The notes: generated by a model not told the origin, from the sequence alone. Positions 34,831 to 43,692 are shown, numbered from the stretch's first letter. The stretch: DNA of 64,000 nt from Sphingobacterium siyangense (GCF_007830445.1 NZ_VLKR01000002.1:1-64000); one strand, 5' to 3'. Numbers and translations are program-made.

Positions 34831-35541
34831 ATGAATGTTAATCCAGCGTACAAGTTATTGGTCGTAAGTACAAGTACGATCTATGGTAGTGAGTTTTTAG
34901 CTTATATTAAGCAAGATTTTGTAGAATTTATTCAGTCAGACGAATTGCTATTTGTCCCTTTTGCGAGACCATCAGGAATTTCGTTTGATGGTTATACGGC
35001 TAAGGTGCAGGACGCACTGAGAGATAGCGGTATAACGGTTCGGGGGCTGCATGAGTTTCATAACATGAAGAAGGCTATTCAGGATGCTAAGGCTATTTTT
35101 ATTGGTGGAGGAAATACATTTCTACTCTTAAAAACCTTGTATGAGCTGGATTTGGTACAGCAATTGCGTGTACAAGTAGCAAAGGGGATTCCATATGTCG
35201 GTACATCTGCGGGGTCCAATTTGACCGGACTAACAATAGGAACTACAAATGATATGCCTATTGTTTATCCGCCTAGCTTTGACGCACTTGGTTTCTTACC
35301 TTTTAATATTAATCCACATTATTTGGATCCGGATCCAAATTCTACACATAAAGGAGAGACAAGGGAAACGCGAATCCAGGAATTTCATCAGCTTAATCCT
35401 CAGCCAGTCATAGGCTTGCGTGAAGGGAGCTGGTTGCATGTAGATGAAGGAAATATAGAACTGAAAGGTAATTTAACAGCCCGGCTATTTAAAGCTGGTT
35501 TTGAGCCCGAGGAGCTAGCGCCTGGATTAATTAATTTTTAA
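34831..35541 (+). CDS. pepE: PepE, dipeptidase E (peptidase family S51)
   Basis: Cytoplasmic serine peptidase that hydrolyses Asp-X dipeptides. 236 aa with the S51 features: IFIGGGNTFLLLKTLYE, the nucleophile serine in YVGTSAGSNL near residue 130, and the INPHYLDP segment containing the catalytic His. Length and order of motifs are typical. It follows a terminator and probably has its own promoter, though no exact TAnnTTTG box was found. Confidence 0.94.
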   Translation: MNVNPAYKLLVVSTSTIYGSEFLAYIKQDFVEFIQSDELLFVPFARPSGISFDGYTAKVQDALRDSGITVRGLHEFHNMKKAIQDAKAIFIGGGNTFLLLKTLYELDLVQQLRVQVAKGIPYVGTSAGSNLTGLTIGTTNDMPIVYPPSFDALGFLPFNINPHYLDPDPNSTHKGETRETRIQEFHQLNPQPVIGLREGSWLHVDEGNIELKGNLTARLFKAGFEPEELAPGLINF

Positions 35542-35655
35542 GATATTGTAAAGTTCATGGGCATATCAAGTCAAATGTACTCTTCAATCTAGTAGTAGAC
35601 GATTTTACGAAAGACTAGCAGCAATTCCCATTGGAAAAAATAGTTTTTCAGATTG

Positions 35656-35685
35656 TTGAAAATCATACAAAATAAGCTACTTTTG
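35656..35685 (+). promoter_or_regulatory. Promoter of mgtE
   Basis: TTG (35656-35658) and TACTTTTG (35678-35685) are 19 bp apart, and the start site lies about 22 nt before the mgtE ATG. The leader is too short for a magnesium riboswitch. Confidence 0.75.
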
Positions 35686-35712
35686 CGCTAAATCCATTAA
35701 AATATTCTTCCA

Positions 35713-37029
35713 ATGGAACAAAATTCAGCATTACACCCAGCCGATATCGCGGAAGAAATATCGCGTTTAAGTAAGGGAGAACAACATCAACAGTTTATGG
35801 ACTATCCTTTGGAGGATAGATTGGAGATCTTTTCTTTTTTTGAAATGGATGTTCAATATACGTTGATCAAATCCATGACGGAACATGAACTGTCCGAATT
35901 GCTGAATAATTTGAAGCCGGATACGCGTAATGAATTACTGTCTGAATTGCCTGATGATCTGATCAAGTATCTGATCAATCTATTGAATGAGCGCGAGAAG
36001 CAGATGGCTTTGGAGCTGATCGGATATAAAGAGGATAGTATTGCCCGGCTTATGACGCCAATGTATGTGCAAGTTCGTCCTTATTATACTGTGGATGATG
36101 TTTTTCGGCATATCAAGGTGTTTGGAAGGAAGGCCGAAACGCTTAATTTTATTTATGTAGTTGATGAGAAAAATGTGTTGATCGATGACTTGAAAATTGG
36201 TCAATTACTGCTATCGGATTCTTCTACCAAGATTTCCGACTTAATAGATTACAATTTTGCCGCGATTAAGGCTTCCACACCCATGGAAGAGGCATTCGAG
36301 ATTTTTCAAAAATATGACCGAAGTGCTTTGCCTATTATTACAGAAGCAGGGGTATTGGTCGGAATTGTGACATTTGATGACGTGTTGGATCGAATTGAAG
36401 ATCGGGATACAGAAGATATTCAGCGATTTGGGGGGATGGAAGAATTGGATCTGGCTTATACTAAAACTCCTTTGTTGCAATTGATTCAAAAAAGAGCCGG
36501 CTGGCTGATCATCTTGTTTTTTAGCGAAATGCTTACAGCTTCGGCAATGGGATTTTTTGAAGGGGAATTGGAAAAGGCGGTTGTACTTGCTTTATTTGTT
36601 CCTTTAATTATATCCAGTGGGGGTAATTCCGGGTCGCAGGCGGCATCTTTAATTATTCGTGCCATGGCGCTCGGAGAGTTAAAGCTGAAAGATTGGTGGT
36701 ACGTGATGAAGCGCGAAATTTCTTCTGGTTTAATCTTAGGTGGAATATTGGGTTCGATCGGATTCCTACGGATATTGGCTTGGCATTTTCTTGGTCTGTA
36801 TGACTATGGTCCTTATTGGATTTCAATTGGTTTTACGGTTGCTGTTTCCTTATTGTTTATTGTTTTATGGGGGACTTTGTCAGGATCGTTTATTCCATTT
36901 ATTCTACGTCGGTTTGGATTGGATCCGGCGACGGCATCAGCACCATTTGTAGCTACGTTGGTGGATGTTTCAGGATTGATTATCTATTTTACTGTTGCAG
37001 CATTCTTTTTGCATGGAAAACTACTATAG
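35713..37029 (+). CDS. mgtE: MgtE magnesium transporter
   Basis: 438 aa. The N-terminal helical superhelix domain (about 1-125) and two CBS domains (about 130-245, ending FDDVLDRIEDRDTEDIQRFGG) form the cytosolic magnesium sensor. Five C-terminal membrane helices carry PLIISSGGNSGSQAASLIIRA, the signature pore segment, and the terminal TLVDVSGLIIYF. This is the usual layout for MgtE channels in the inner membrane. Confidence 0.96.
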   Translation: MEQNSALHPADIAEEISRLSKGEQHQQFMDYPLEDRLEIFSFFEMDVQYTLIKSMTEHELSELLNNLKPDTRNELLSELPDDLIKYLINLLNEREKQMALELIGYKEDSIARLMTPMYVQVRPYYTVDDVFRHIKVFGRKAETLNFIYVVDEKNVLIDDLKIGQLLLSDSSTKISDLIDYNFAAIKASTPMEEAFEIFQKYDRSALPIITEAGVLVGIVTFDDVLDRIEDRDTEDIQRFGGMEELDLAYTKTPLLQLIQKRAGWLIILFFSEMLTASAMGFFEGELEKAVVLALFVPLIISSGGNSGSQAASLIIRAMALGELKLKDWWYVMKREISSGLILGGILGSIGFLRILAWHFLGLYDYGPYWISIGFTVAVSLLFIVLWGTLSGSFIPFILRRFGLDPATASAPFVATLVDVSGLIIYFTVAAFFLHGKLL

Positions 37030-37047
37030 TTCGGATGATAAGATTTT

Positions 37048-37087
37048 AAAAAAAGCCTAAAGCATACTTATGATTTAGGCTTTTTTT
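37048..37087. terminator. Terminator after mgtE
   Basis: AAAAAAAGCCTAAA (37048-37061) pairs with TTTAGGCTTTTTTT (37073-37086), loop 11 nt, ending in an eight-T run. Confidence 0.9.
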
Positions 37088-37252
37088 TATCAAAAAATTT
37101 TTCTCGTGTCTTTATTAAAGTCATCTATCCATTCATTGTGGTCTGCACTCTTATTCTTGACATGTTTTTTTGCCCTATCTTGTTTTTATTTGAAGTAGTT
37201 CATAATGGGATGCAAGGAGATAGACTGAGAAGCTGAAAGCGCATTGTCTTGT

Positions 37253-37286
37253 TTATAAAGTGAGTCTGCTTATAAATTGAGTCTGC
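37253..37286. repeat. 17-bp tandem duplication at the end of the CLC gene
   Basis: TTATAAAGTGAGTCTGC (37253-37269) is followed at once by TTATAAATTGAGTCTGC (37270-37286), with one mismatch. The CLC stop codon lies at the junction (37270-37272). Confidence 0.85.
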
Positions 37287-38508
37287 GGTATAATTTTTCC
37301 TTTAAACCGCCTTTTTGCGCAATATAAATTCCTTTTTTTCCGGAAAATAAAAAAGCGACTATACACGCTATTGCTATAAATAAAATAGGCTGAATCCCAA
37401 ATAATTCATAACCCATTACAATACAGGCGAGCGGGGTGTTTGTAGCGCCTGAAAATACAGCTACAAAGCCCATGGCAGCCAGCAGGCTGATGGGAAGTGG
37501 AATAACGGTGCTTAATGCACTCCCCAAGGTTGCCCCGATAAAAAACAGCGGGGTGACTTCTCCGCCTTTAAATCCGGCAGAAAGGGTGAAAGTCGTTAAA
37601 AGCAATTTGATGATAAAGTCATAATAATTCGACTGATCGACAAATGCGTTCTGAATCATGGGGATACCAAGTCCAATATAGTTACTGCTATGGAATAACG
37701 TAATGATAAGTACTAAAATAATACCGCCGATCACTGGTCTAAGCAGAGGATATTTAATTCGTTTGAATTGAAGGCTAAAGAAATCGCTGGCAAATGTAAA
37801 AAGCCATGCTGTAATACCGAATAGAATGCCTGCGGCGAGGCTAAATCCAATATTGGTCAAGGACAGCATTGGAATAACATCATGAATTGGATAATGGGTG
37901 TGTGGAATATTCCATAATTGACAGCTGAAGTTCGCAAAATAGGCGGTAAATAAACAGGGCAGAATACCGAAATATCTTTTTTTGCCAATCAGTAGTACTT
38001 CCAGTCCGAATATCGTTCCGGCGAGCGGGGTGCCAAACACAGCGGCAAAGCCTGCAGTGATGCCGATCGAAATTAAGATGCGACGTTCAGTTTTATCGAA
38101 GTCAAACCAGCGATTAAGCTGATCGGAAACTGCTCCACCTATCTGTACAGCAGTTCCTTCACGACCTGCAGAACCCCCAAACAGATGTGTAAGTAAAGTT
38201 CCGAATAGGACAAGAGGCGCCATGATAAGCGGAATGCGGCGTTGGGGATGAAGGTATTCTTCAATCAGCAGGTTATTTCCTTTGCTTGCTGGATTTCCCC
38301 AATACTTATAGGACAATGCTATGGCAAATCCCGCTAGGGGAAGTCCATAAATTATCCAAGGATGAGCTTCTCGGTACTGCGTTACCCAATTGAGGGAAAA
38401 GAGAAAAAACGCACAAATAGAGCCTACGATGAAACCTATCGCACTACAGGAGATAAGCCATTTAAGAAAAAAATGAAGATTGCTTTGATTTGAATGTGTT
38501 ATAGCCAT
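37270..38508 (-). CDS. CLC-type anion transporter, probably fluoride-specific (CLC-F)
   Basis: 412 aa with 10 or more helices. The CLC motifs are recognisable but altered. The Glu-gate motif, normally GREGP, reads GREGT, and the first anion-binding motif, normally GSGIP, reads GNNLL. These changes are those I recall for the fluoride/proton antiporter branch CLC-F. GGEVTPLFFIGATLGS and the GTPLAGTIFGLEVL segment are also present. A fluoride riboswitch precedes the gene, which strongly supports a role in fluoride export. Confidence 0.9.
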   Translation of the reverse strand: MAITHSNQSNLHFFLKWLISCSAIGFIVGSICAFFLFSLNWVTQYREAHPWIIYGLPLAGFAIALSYKYWGNPASKGNNLLIEEYLHPQRRIPLIMAPLVLFGTLLTHLFGGSAGREGTAVQIGGAVSDQLNRWFDFDKTERRILISIGITAGFAAVFGTPLAGTIFGLEVLLIGKKRYFGILPCLFTAYFANFSCQLWNIPHTHYPIHDVIPMLSLTNIGFSLAAGILFGITAWLFTFASDFFSLQFKRIKYPLLRPVIGGIILVLIITLFHSSNYIGLGIPMIQNAFVDQSNYYDFIIKLLLTTFTLSAGFKGGEVTPLFFIGATLGSALSTVIPLPISLLAAMGFVAVFSGATNTPLACIVMGYELFGIQPILFIAIACIVAFLFSGKKGIYIAQKGGLKEKLYRRLNL

Positions 38509-38549
38509 AAGTCTACACTTTATATAAAATTGTTGTTTTATACTAAAAT

Positions 38550-38598
38550 AGTAGACGTCATCAGCTTATTAAGGCGGTTCAGGGCAGACATCATTGCC
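38550..38598 (-). promoter_or_regulatory. Fluoride riboswitch (crcB motif)
   Basis: On the minus strand the leader reads GGCAATGATGTCTGCC, then CTG, AACCGCC, a short TTAATAA spacer, and GCTGATGACGTCTACT. GG..AUG...GCC, AACCGCC and GCUGAUGrCnnCU are the conserved crcB-motif elements in the right order. GTCTAC at its 3' end (38556-38551) is complementary to GTAGAC (38516-38511), located 2 nt before the ATG. This is a credible platform that would hide the translation start. Confidence 0.92.
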
Positions 38599-38608
38599 AT
38601 ATATAGTT

Positions 38609-38639
38609 CAAATCTACAAAAAACGAATGATAATAGCAA
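38609..38639 (-). promoter_or_regulatory. Promoter of the riboswitch-CLC transcript
   Basis: TTG (38639-38637) and TAGATTTG (38616-38609), spacing 20 bp, placed about 10 nt upstream of the aptamer. It lies inside the end of the DUF423 gene. Confidence 0.75.
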
Positions 38640-38988
38640 CCCAGCCTGCGATCATAAGTAATCCGCCGAGCGGGGTAATTGGGCCAAGAAACTTTAGATT
38701 CTTTTTCCAGTATTCAGCAAACGATAGAAAATATATACTTACCGAGAATAAAAGAGTTCCTAGTGTGATCAGATAAAATGCGACTCGTTCAGACTGAAGC
38801 TCAAAGTGGAAATTGAATCCCAGAATCAATAGGGTTAGCGCAGCATACATTTGATATCGAACGCCGACCTCAAAGGATTCCAGTTTTTCAGCTGATAGGA
38901 ATTTTTTGAATGCATGGGCTCCAAATGCACCTAGGATAATAGCGAGTCCGCCAAATAGGGCGGCTGTGATGATGACAACGTTTTGCAT
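38614..38988 (-). CDS. DUF423 family membrane protein
   Basis: 124 aa with four predicted helices. The N-terminal VVIITAALFGGLAIILGAFGAH and the following KLESFEVGVRYQMYAALTLL are typical of DUF423 (YgdD/YwdK-like) inner membrane proteins, function unknown. Its stop region overlaps the promoter of the downstream CLC gene, so read-through into the riboswitch is possible. Confidence 0.9.
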   Translation of the reverse strand: MQNVVIITAALFGGLAIILGAFGAHAFKKFLSAEKLESFEVGVRYQMYAALTLLILGFNFHFELQSERVAFYLITLGTLLFSVSIYFLSFAEYWKKNLKFLGPITPLGGLLMIAGWVAIIIRFL

Positions 38989-38999
38989 GCCTAAATTTA

Positions 39000-39452
39000 C
39001 TAAATTGCGGGTTTAATCATATCAATATGAAGGATTCCATAATCAGGGTAGGGCTCGGAAATTTGTTTAAACCCTAATTTTTCATAAAAGGATTTTAAAT
39101 GAAATTGCGCACCTATCTGTATCTCACCTTCACCAAATTCTTTATAGAGCGATTCGATAGAATGAATCATTAATTGTTTGCTCAGACCGGTTCCGCGCGC
39201 TTCCTCGGCGACGATAACCCGACCAATCGAAGCTTGTGGGTAGGAAAGGCCCGGAGGAACCAATCTCGTGTATGCTATAATACGATCATCTTGTTCTGTC
39301 CACAGATGTAGACAGGCAAAATCTTTATCGTCCAATTCAGGATATAAACACTCCTGCTCCAAAACAAACACTTCCATTCGAAGCTTTAAAATACGATATA
39401 ATTCTGTCGTGTTGAGTTCGTCAAAACTCTTTAGATTCCACTGAAAAGCCAT
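39000..39452 (-). CDS. ElaA-type GNAT acetyltransferase
   Basis: 150 aa with the ElaA pattern: LYRILKLRMEVFVLEQECLYPELDDKD near the N-terminus, a GNAT core with IGRVIVAEEARGTGLSKQLM for acetyl-CoA binding, and the end FYEKLGFKQISEPYPDYGI, with IPHI-type C-terminus. The substrate is unknown. It ends 11 bp before the DUF423 start, so the two are likely co-transcribed. Confidence 0.9.
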   Translation of the reverse strand: MAFQWNLKSFDELNTTELYRILKLRMEVFVLEQECLYPELDDKDFACLHLWTEQDDRIIAYTRLVPPGLSYPQASIGRVIVAEEARGTGLSKQLMIHSIESLYKEFGEGEIQIGAQFHLKSFYEKLGFKQISEPYPDYGILHIDMIKPAI

Positions 39453-39464
39453 AATTGAAATAAA

Positions 39465-39528
39465 AATAGAGTCAAATTATGTAATCGATATGGCTGGAAA
39501 GACATATCCAATTTAATTTGACTCTATT
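39465..39528 (-). terminator. Nested hairpin terminating the ubiE-SDR-GatB/YqeY unit
   Basis: AATAGAGTCAAATTA (39465-39479) pairs perfectly with 39514-39528 over 15 bp, and the loop contains a smaller GATATG/CATATC hairpin. It lies between the GatB/YqeY stop and the elaA start, all on the minus strand. There is no long T-run. Confidence 0.6.
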
Positions 39529-39540
39529 GATTTAAGCATT

Positions 39541-39990
39541 TTATGCAAGAAGACTTTTAACAACTTCAGAGATGGTTTTTCCATCTGCTTGTCCAGCAAG
39601 CTTTTGATTTGTGGCTCCCATTACTTTACCCATATCTTTAATGGAGGAAGCTCCTGTTTCGGCGATAATTGCTTTGACAATCGTTTCGACTTCTTCTCTG
39701 CTTAGTTGTTTTGGCAAATAAGCCTCAATTACTTTTTCTTCCTCAACTTCAATTTCATGAAGATCTTCACGGTTCTGAGTCTTGTAAATTTCAGCAGATT
39801 CGCGACGTTGTTTTACAAGTTTTTGTAAAACTTTAATCTCCGCCTCCTGATTAAGGTCTTCGGCATGACCTTTTTCTGTCTTTGCTAAGAGGATAGCTGC
39901 CTTAATTGCACGTAAGCCACGTAATTTTGCCGTGTCTTTTGCGATCATTGCGGCCTTAATGTCTTGATTTATTTGTATTTCTAATGACAT
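39541..39990 (-). CDS. GatB/YqeY domain protein
   Basis: 149 aa from ATG 39990 (MSLEIQINQDIKAAMIAKD). The in-frame codon at 40017 lies inside the preceding SDR gene and is not favoured. LRAIKAAILLAKTEKG, then RRESAEIYKTQNREDL, and the C-terminal MGKVMGATNQKLAGQADGKTI are typical of YqeY. The domain resembles the tRNA-binding tail of GatB, but the standalone protein has no certain role. Confidence 0.9.
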   Translation of the reverse strand: MSLEIQINQDIKAAMIAKDTAKLRGLRAIKAAILLAKTEKGHAEDLNQEAEIKVLQKLVKQRRESAEIYKTQNREDLHEIEVEEEKVIEAYLPKQLSREEVETIVKAIIAETGASSIKDMGKVMGATNQKLAGQADGKTISEVVKSLLA

Positions 39991-40000
39991 GATATTTAAA

Positions 40001-40762
40001 TTATTTTCGATTGACAATTGTGCCTGTCGCTTGCGCTGTAGGCATTATTAATAGATCGTTTATATTAACATGTGCAGGTCTGGTAATGACGAAAAGGATC
40101 GTTTCGGCAATATCTTTCCCTGTCAGGGCCTGCACACCATTATAGACATTTTTAGCTCTTTCCCGATCTCCATGGAAACGAACTTCCGAAAACTCCGTCT
40201 CCACCATCCCGGGGTCGATAGATGTTACTTTAATGCCCTGAGTTAACAAATCAATGCGCATAGCTTTAGTTAAAGCATCAACAGCATGTTTGGTAGCACA
40301 GTACACATTTCCATTCGGATAAACCTCTTTCCCTGCAATAGATCCTAAATTAACAATATGGGCGCCGTTTTCAGTATCCATAAGTGGTATCACAGATTTA
40401 CTCACATACAGTAAACCTTTAATATTGGTATCAATCATTCTGTCCCAATCTCCGATATCACCATTTTGAATAGGATCCAATCCTTGGCTCAAACCAGCAT
40501 TGTTGATGAGAACATTTATTTTCTTCCATGCTGGAGGCAGGCCCTCAATTTGATTCGCAACTTGTTCAGCATCGCGAACATCAAGCTCAAAAATATGGAT
40601 CTGAATAGTAGGGTAGGCCGCTAACAATGCATCTTTTAATGCCTCTAAACGGTTTAACCTGCGCGCGCAAAGTAAAAGATTGTAACCTTCTTTCGCTAAA
40701 ACTTCGGCACAAGCCTGACCAATTCCTGAACTTGCTCCTGTAATAAAAACTGTTTTAGTCAT
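40001..40762 (-). CDS. Short-chain dehydrogenase (YdfG-like)
   Basis: 253 aa from ATG 40762, where the Rossmann fold starts: VFITGASSGIGQACAEVLA. NNAG, the catalytic Ser in GSIAG, and YCATK (Tyr-x-x-x-Lys) are present, as is the CARR segment that favours NADP. It resembles YdfG, a 3-hydroxy acid dehydrogenase, but substrate is not determined. ATG 40807 would add 15 residues before the fold. Confidence 0.92.
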   Translation of the reverse strand: MTKTVFITGASSGIGQACAEVLAKEGYNLLLCARRLNRLEALKDALLAAYPTIQIHIFELDVRDAEQVANQIEGLPPAWKKINVLINNAGLSQGLDPIQNGDIGDWDRMIDTNIKGLLYVSKSVIPLMDTENGAHIVNLGSIAGKEVYPNGNVYCATKHAVDALTKAMRIDLLTQGIKVTSIDPGMVETEFSEVRFHGDRERAKNVYNGVQALTGKDIAETILFVITRPAHVNINDLLIMPTAQATGTIVNRK

Positions 40763-40826
40763 ATAAAGTAACTCGTTGATATTAAAAATTAATCCGATTT
40801 GATTCAAAACCAGATCTTAGCTGGTA

Positions 40827-41567
40827 CTATTTTGTAGCAATATAGATGGTACAGATACCAAATGTTTGCGGTCTAACAATAGTTTCATTAAAACCTGCCT
40901 TTTTGTTTATGGCAACGAACTTTTGGCCATCTGGAAATTGAGCAACAGATTCTGGTAGGTATTCATATGCACTGGAATCTTTTGAAAAGAATTTTCCAAT
41001 GGTTGGTGTAATAAACTTGAAATAAAAATTATAAAGCTGTTTAATGGGGAATTTCTTTGGATTCGAAAATTCTAAAATAACAGCTTTCCCACCAGGTTTT
41101 AATACGCGGTATATGTCTGATAGGCCTTTCTCCAAGTTTTCAAAATTACGGACACCAAATGCTACGGTAACAGCGTCGAAAGTATTATCTTCAAATTGAA
41201 GCCTCTCTGAGTCTCCTAACGCTACCTCAAATTGATTATCTAATCCCTTGCTTGCAATTTTTTTCTTAGCGACTTCAAGCATTCCTTGGGAAATATCGAC
41301 ACCAATAATCTTTTTCGGATTCAAGATTTTAATTGATTCCAATGCAAAATCACCAGTTCCCGTCGCTACATCCAACATCAGTTGCGGTTTTATGGACTTC
41401 AAGGCATTGATGGCTTTTTTGCGCCATATAATGTCAATACCCAAAGACATGAAATGGTTTAAAAAATCATAGGAATGAGAGATGTTGTCAAACATATCTG
41501 CTACCTGTTTCTTCTTCCCATCGTTGGTATCTTTATAGGGTTTTAATGTTGAGGAGTCGTGCGTCAT
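40827..41567 (-). CDS. ubiE: UbiE/MenG, demethylmenaquinone methyltransferase
   Basis: Last step of menaquinone synthesis: C-methylation of demethylmenaquinone by SAM. 246 aa with MFDNISHSYDFLNHFMSLGID, SAM motif MLDVATGTGDFALE, VTVAFGVRNFENL and GGKAVILEFSNPKKFP. In Bacteroidota menaquinone is the main respiratory quinone, so menG is the better functional name. The -7 box ends 5 nt before the ATG. Confidence 0.95.
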   Translation of the reverse strand: MTHDSSTLKPYKDTNDGKKKQVADMFDNISHSYDFLNHFMSLGIDIIWRKKAINALKSIKPQLMLDVATGTGDFALESIKILNPKKIIGVDISQGMLEVAKKKIASKGLDNQFEVALGDSERLQFEDNTFDAVTVAFGVRNFENLEKGLSDIYRVLKPGGKAVILEFSNPKKFPIKQLYNFYFKFITPTIGKFFSKDSSAYEYLPESVAQFPDGQKFVAINKKAGFNETIVRPQTFGICTIYIATK

Positions 41568-41572
41568 AGTTA

Positions 41573-41580
41573 CAAAGATA
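41573..41580 (-). promoter_or_regulatory. -7 element of ubiE
   Basis: TATCTTTG on the minus strand, exact TAnnTTTG, 5 nt before the ATG at 41567. Confidence 0.5.
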
Positions 41581-41887
41581 CAATATATGAATATTTTTTA
41601 GTGCTAAAAAAGGGATTTGTTTTCATCTTAAAGTCAGTTTGTTTTGATGATAGTCGAGGGGATTGATTTGCTTTTTACCATTTTGCTTATTCACAATGGC
41701 TTAAGTTATTAACATTTTTTAATGTGTTGATTTTAAGTGGTAATTTTTTATTTTCAACATCTTTTCAACAGTAAGTGTTGAAAACTCACTGTGTAAATCT
41801 GTGTCCTTCAAAGCTTTTTGAGGTTTCGGGTGTGATCGTTGAATTTCTCTGTGTGTAACTCCGTATGGTGGTGAATTTTATTTTTTA

Positions 41888-41895
41888 TACATTTG
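41888..41895 (+). promoter_or_regulatory. -7 element of dnaB
   Basis: TACATTTG, exact TAnnTTTG, giving a leader of about 45-50 nt. No clear -33 TTG. Confidence 0.5.
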
Positions 41896-41949
41896 TTATC
41901 CTATCTAAAATTTATAAGGATAGCAAAGCTATATTTCTGATATAATATC

Positions 41950-43563
41950 ATGATGAACGACAGTAATTTTGAAGCGAATAACACGGATAATAACAAACGG
42001 GGTAATTATGGCGAACGTCGTACCAAATTAAATAATTTGGTGAGTGGTTTGGGTAAACTTCCGCCGCAGGCAGTGGATCTTGAGGAGGCTGTTTTGGGAG
42101 CTTTGATGCTTGAAAAGAATGCGCTGAGTGAAATTATTGATATTTTAAAACCGGAATCGTTCTATAAGGAATCACACCAAAAAATCTTTGAAGCGATTTT
42201 TGGCCTTTTTCAAAAGACTTCTCCAATTGATATATTAACCGTTACCTCGGAACTTAGACGGATGGGGGCTCTTGAAATGGTCGGCGGTGCCTATTATATT
42301 ACGCAATTGACAGATCGCGTGGTTTCGGCAGCTAATATTGAGTATCATGCACGTATTATTTCACAGAAATATATCCAGCGTGAGCTGATTAAAGTTTCTA
42401 CTGAAATTATTAATAGCTCATACGATGAAACGTCAGATATCTTCGATCTGTTGGATCATGCCGAAAAAAGTTTGTTTGATATCGCGCAGAATAACTTGCG
42501 GAGAGATTCAAGAAAGATGGACGATATTATGCGTGAGGCGATCTCTAATCTTGAGATGCTGCGTGACCGCACAGATGGTCTGACAGGTGTACCTTCGGGT
42601 TTGACTGCCTTGGATCGTATGACTTCAGGTTGGCAGCCTTCTGATCTGGTTATTATTGCAGCACGTCCAGCGATGGGAAAGACGGCATTCGTACTTTCCG
42701 TTGCACGTAATGCTGCAGTGGAACACGGAAAAGCAGTTGCCGTATTCTCGCTGGAGATGTCATCTGTTCAGCTTGTCAATCGTCTAATCGCTGGTGAAAC
42801 CGAAATTGAGCAAGAGAAATTGAAAAAAGGAAATCTTGCTGATCATGAATGGCAACAATTACATTCGAGAATTGGTCGTTTAACTGATGCGCCTATTATT
42901 ATTGATGATACGCCGGCGTTGAACGTGTTCGAATTTAGAGCTAAATGTAGGCGCTTAAAGGCACAATACGATATCCAGATGGTGATCGTCGATTACTTGC
43001 AGTTAATGCATGGAAAAGCAGACGGTAAAGGAGGGGGGAACCGTGAACAAGAGATTGGTAGTATTTCCCGTGCTTTGAAATCTGTTGCCAAAGAGTTAAA
43101 TATTCCTGTGCTCGCATTGTCGCAGTTGAGTCGTGCAGTAGAGTCAAGGCCAGGAAATAGTAAGCGCCCTATGTTGTCCGATTTACGGGAGTCTGGTTCT
43201 ATTGAGCAGGATGCGGATATGGTTCTTTTCTTATATAGGCCCGAATATTATGGTTTGACAGAAGATGAAGAGGGACGTCCTACTGCCGGTGTCGGTGAAG
43301 TTATTATTGCAAAACACCGTAATGGTGAGACCGGAATTGTTCCACTTCGCTTTGTGGGTAAATTTGTGAAGTTTGTGGATTTAGAAGATGAGTTTTCGGG
43401 TATGGGTGGTGGAGATGGATTCGGTGATGCACCGGCTACATTTTCTGCTTCTGCATTGAATCCGTCGCCAAACTTTGCTGATGATTTTAGTGCTGGGGGC
43501 TTCAGTGGGGGGATTACTATGCCATCCCGAATGAACGACATGCCTGATGATGCGCCATTTTAG
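41950..43563 (+). CDS. dnaB: DnaB, replicative DNA helicase
   Basis: Hexameric 5'-3' helicase of the replication fork. 537 aa. The N-terminal domain begins LPPQAVDLEEAVLGALMLEK. The RecA-like core has Walker A ARPAMGKTAFVLS, EMSSVQLVNRL, Walker B IVDYLQLM and LSQLSRAVESRPGNSKRPMLSDL. The C-terminal tail is Gly/Ser/Pro-rich and low complexity. No intein is present. It has its own promoter and terminator. Confidence 0.97.
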   Translation: MMNDSNFEANNTDNNKRGNYGERRTKLNNLVSGLGKLPPQAVDLEEAVLGALMLEKNALSEIIDILKPESFYKESHQKIFEAIFGLFQKTSPIDILTVTSELRRMGALEMVGGAYYITQLTDRVVSAANIEYHARIISQKYIQRELIKVSTEIINSSYDETSDIFDLLDHAEKSLFDIAQNNLRRDSRKMDDIMREAISNLEMLRDRTDGLTGVPSGLTALDRMTSGWQPSDLVIIAARPAMGKTAFVLSVARNAAVEHGKAVAVFSLEMSSVQLVNRLIAGETEIEQEKLKKGNLADHEWQQLHSRIGRLTDAPIIIDDTPALNVFEFRAKCRRLKAQYDIQMVIVDYLQLMHGKADGKGGGNREQEIGSISRALKSVAKELNIPVLALSQLSRAVESRPGNSKRPMLSDLRESGSIEQDADMVLFLYRPEYYGLTEDEEGRPTAGVGEVIIAKHRNGETGIVPLRFVGKFVKFVDLEDEFSGMGGGDGFGDAPATFSASALNPSPNFADDFSAGGFSGGITMPSRMNDMPDDAPF

Positions 43564-43597
43564 TGATTAATTTTACATAAGTATTCCTAAATAATAG

Positions 43598-43628
43598 AAA
43601 AAACCGAATGATTTAAATTCGGTTTTTT
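43598..43628 (+). terminator. Terminator after dnaB
   Basis: AAAAAACCGAAT (43598-43609) pairs with ATTCGGTTTTTT (43617-43628), 12 bp, loop 7 nt. Confidence 0.9.
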
Positions 43629-43692
43629 CGTTTACAGCGACTTCGTAATTTATCTTGCTTATGTGGGCTTGTGCCTGCTATTTTTTTTGCCT

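Larger units (their letters stand above)
41568..41949. other. Intergenic region between ubiE and dnaB
   Basis: 382 bp with divergent promoters: a ubiE -7 box at its left edge and a dnaB -7 box (TACATTTG, 41888-41895). A perfect 9-bp hairpin TTTTCAACA/TGTTGAAAA (41762-41770, 41776-41784) lies between them. No ORF or RNA gene was recognised. Confidence 0.6.

Noticed and set aside
41762..41784. 9-bp hairpin near dnaB considered as a replication-origin element
   Set aside because: No DnaA-box (TTATCCACA-like) cluster or dnaA/dnaN gene nearby; dnaB alone does not mark an origin.
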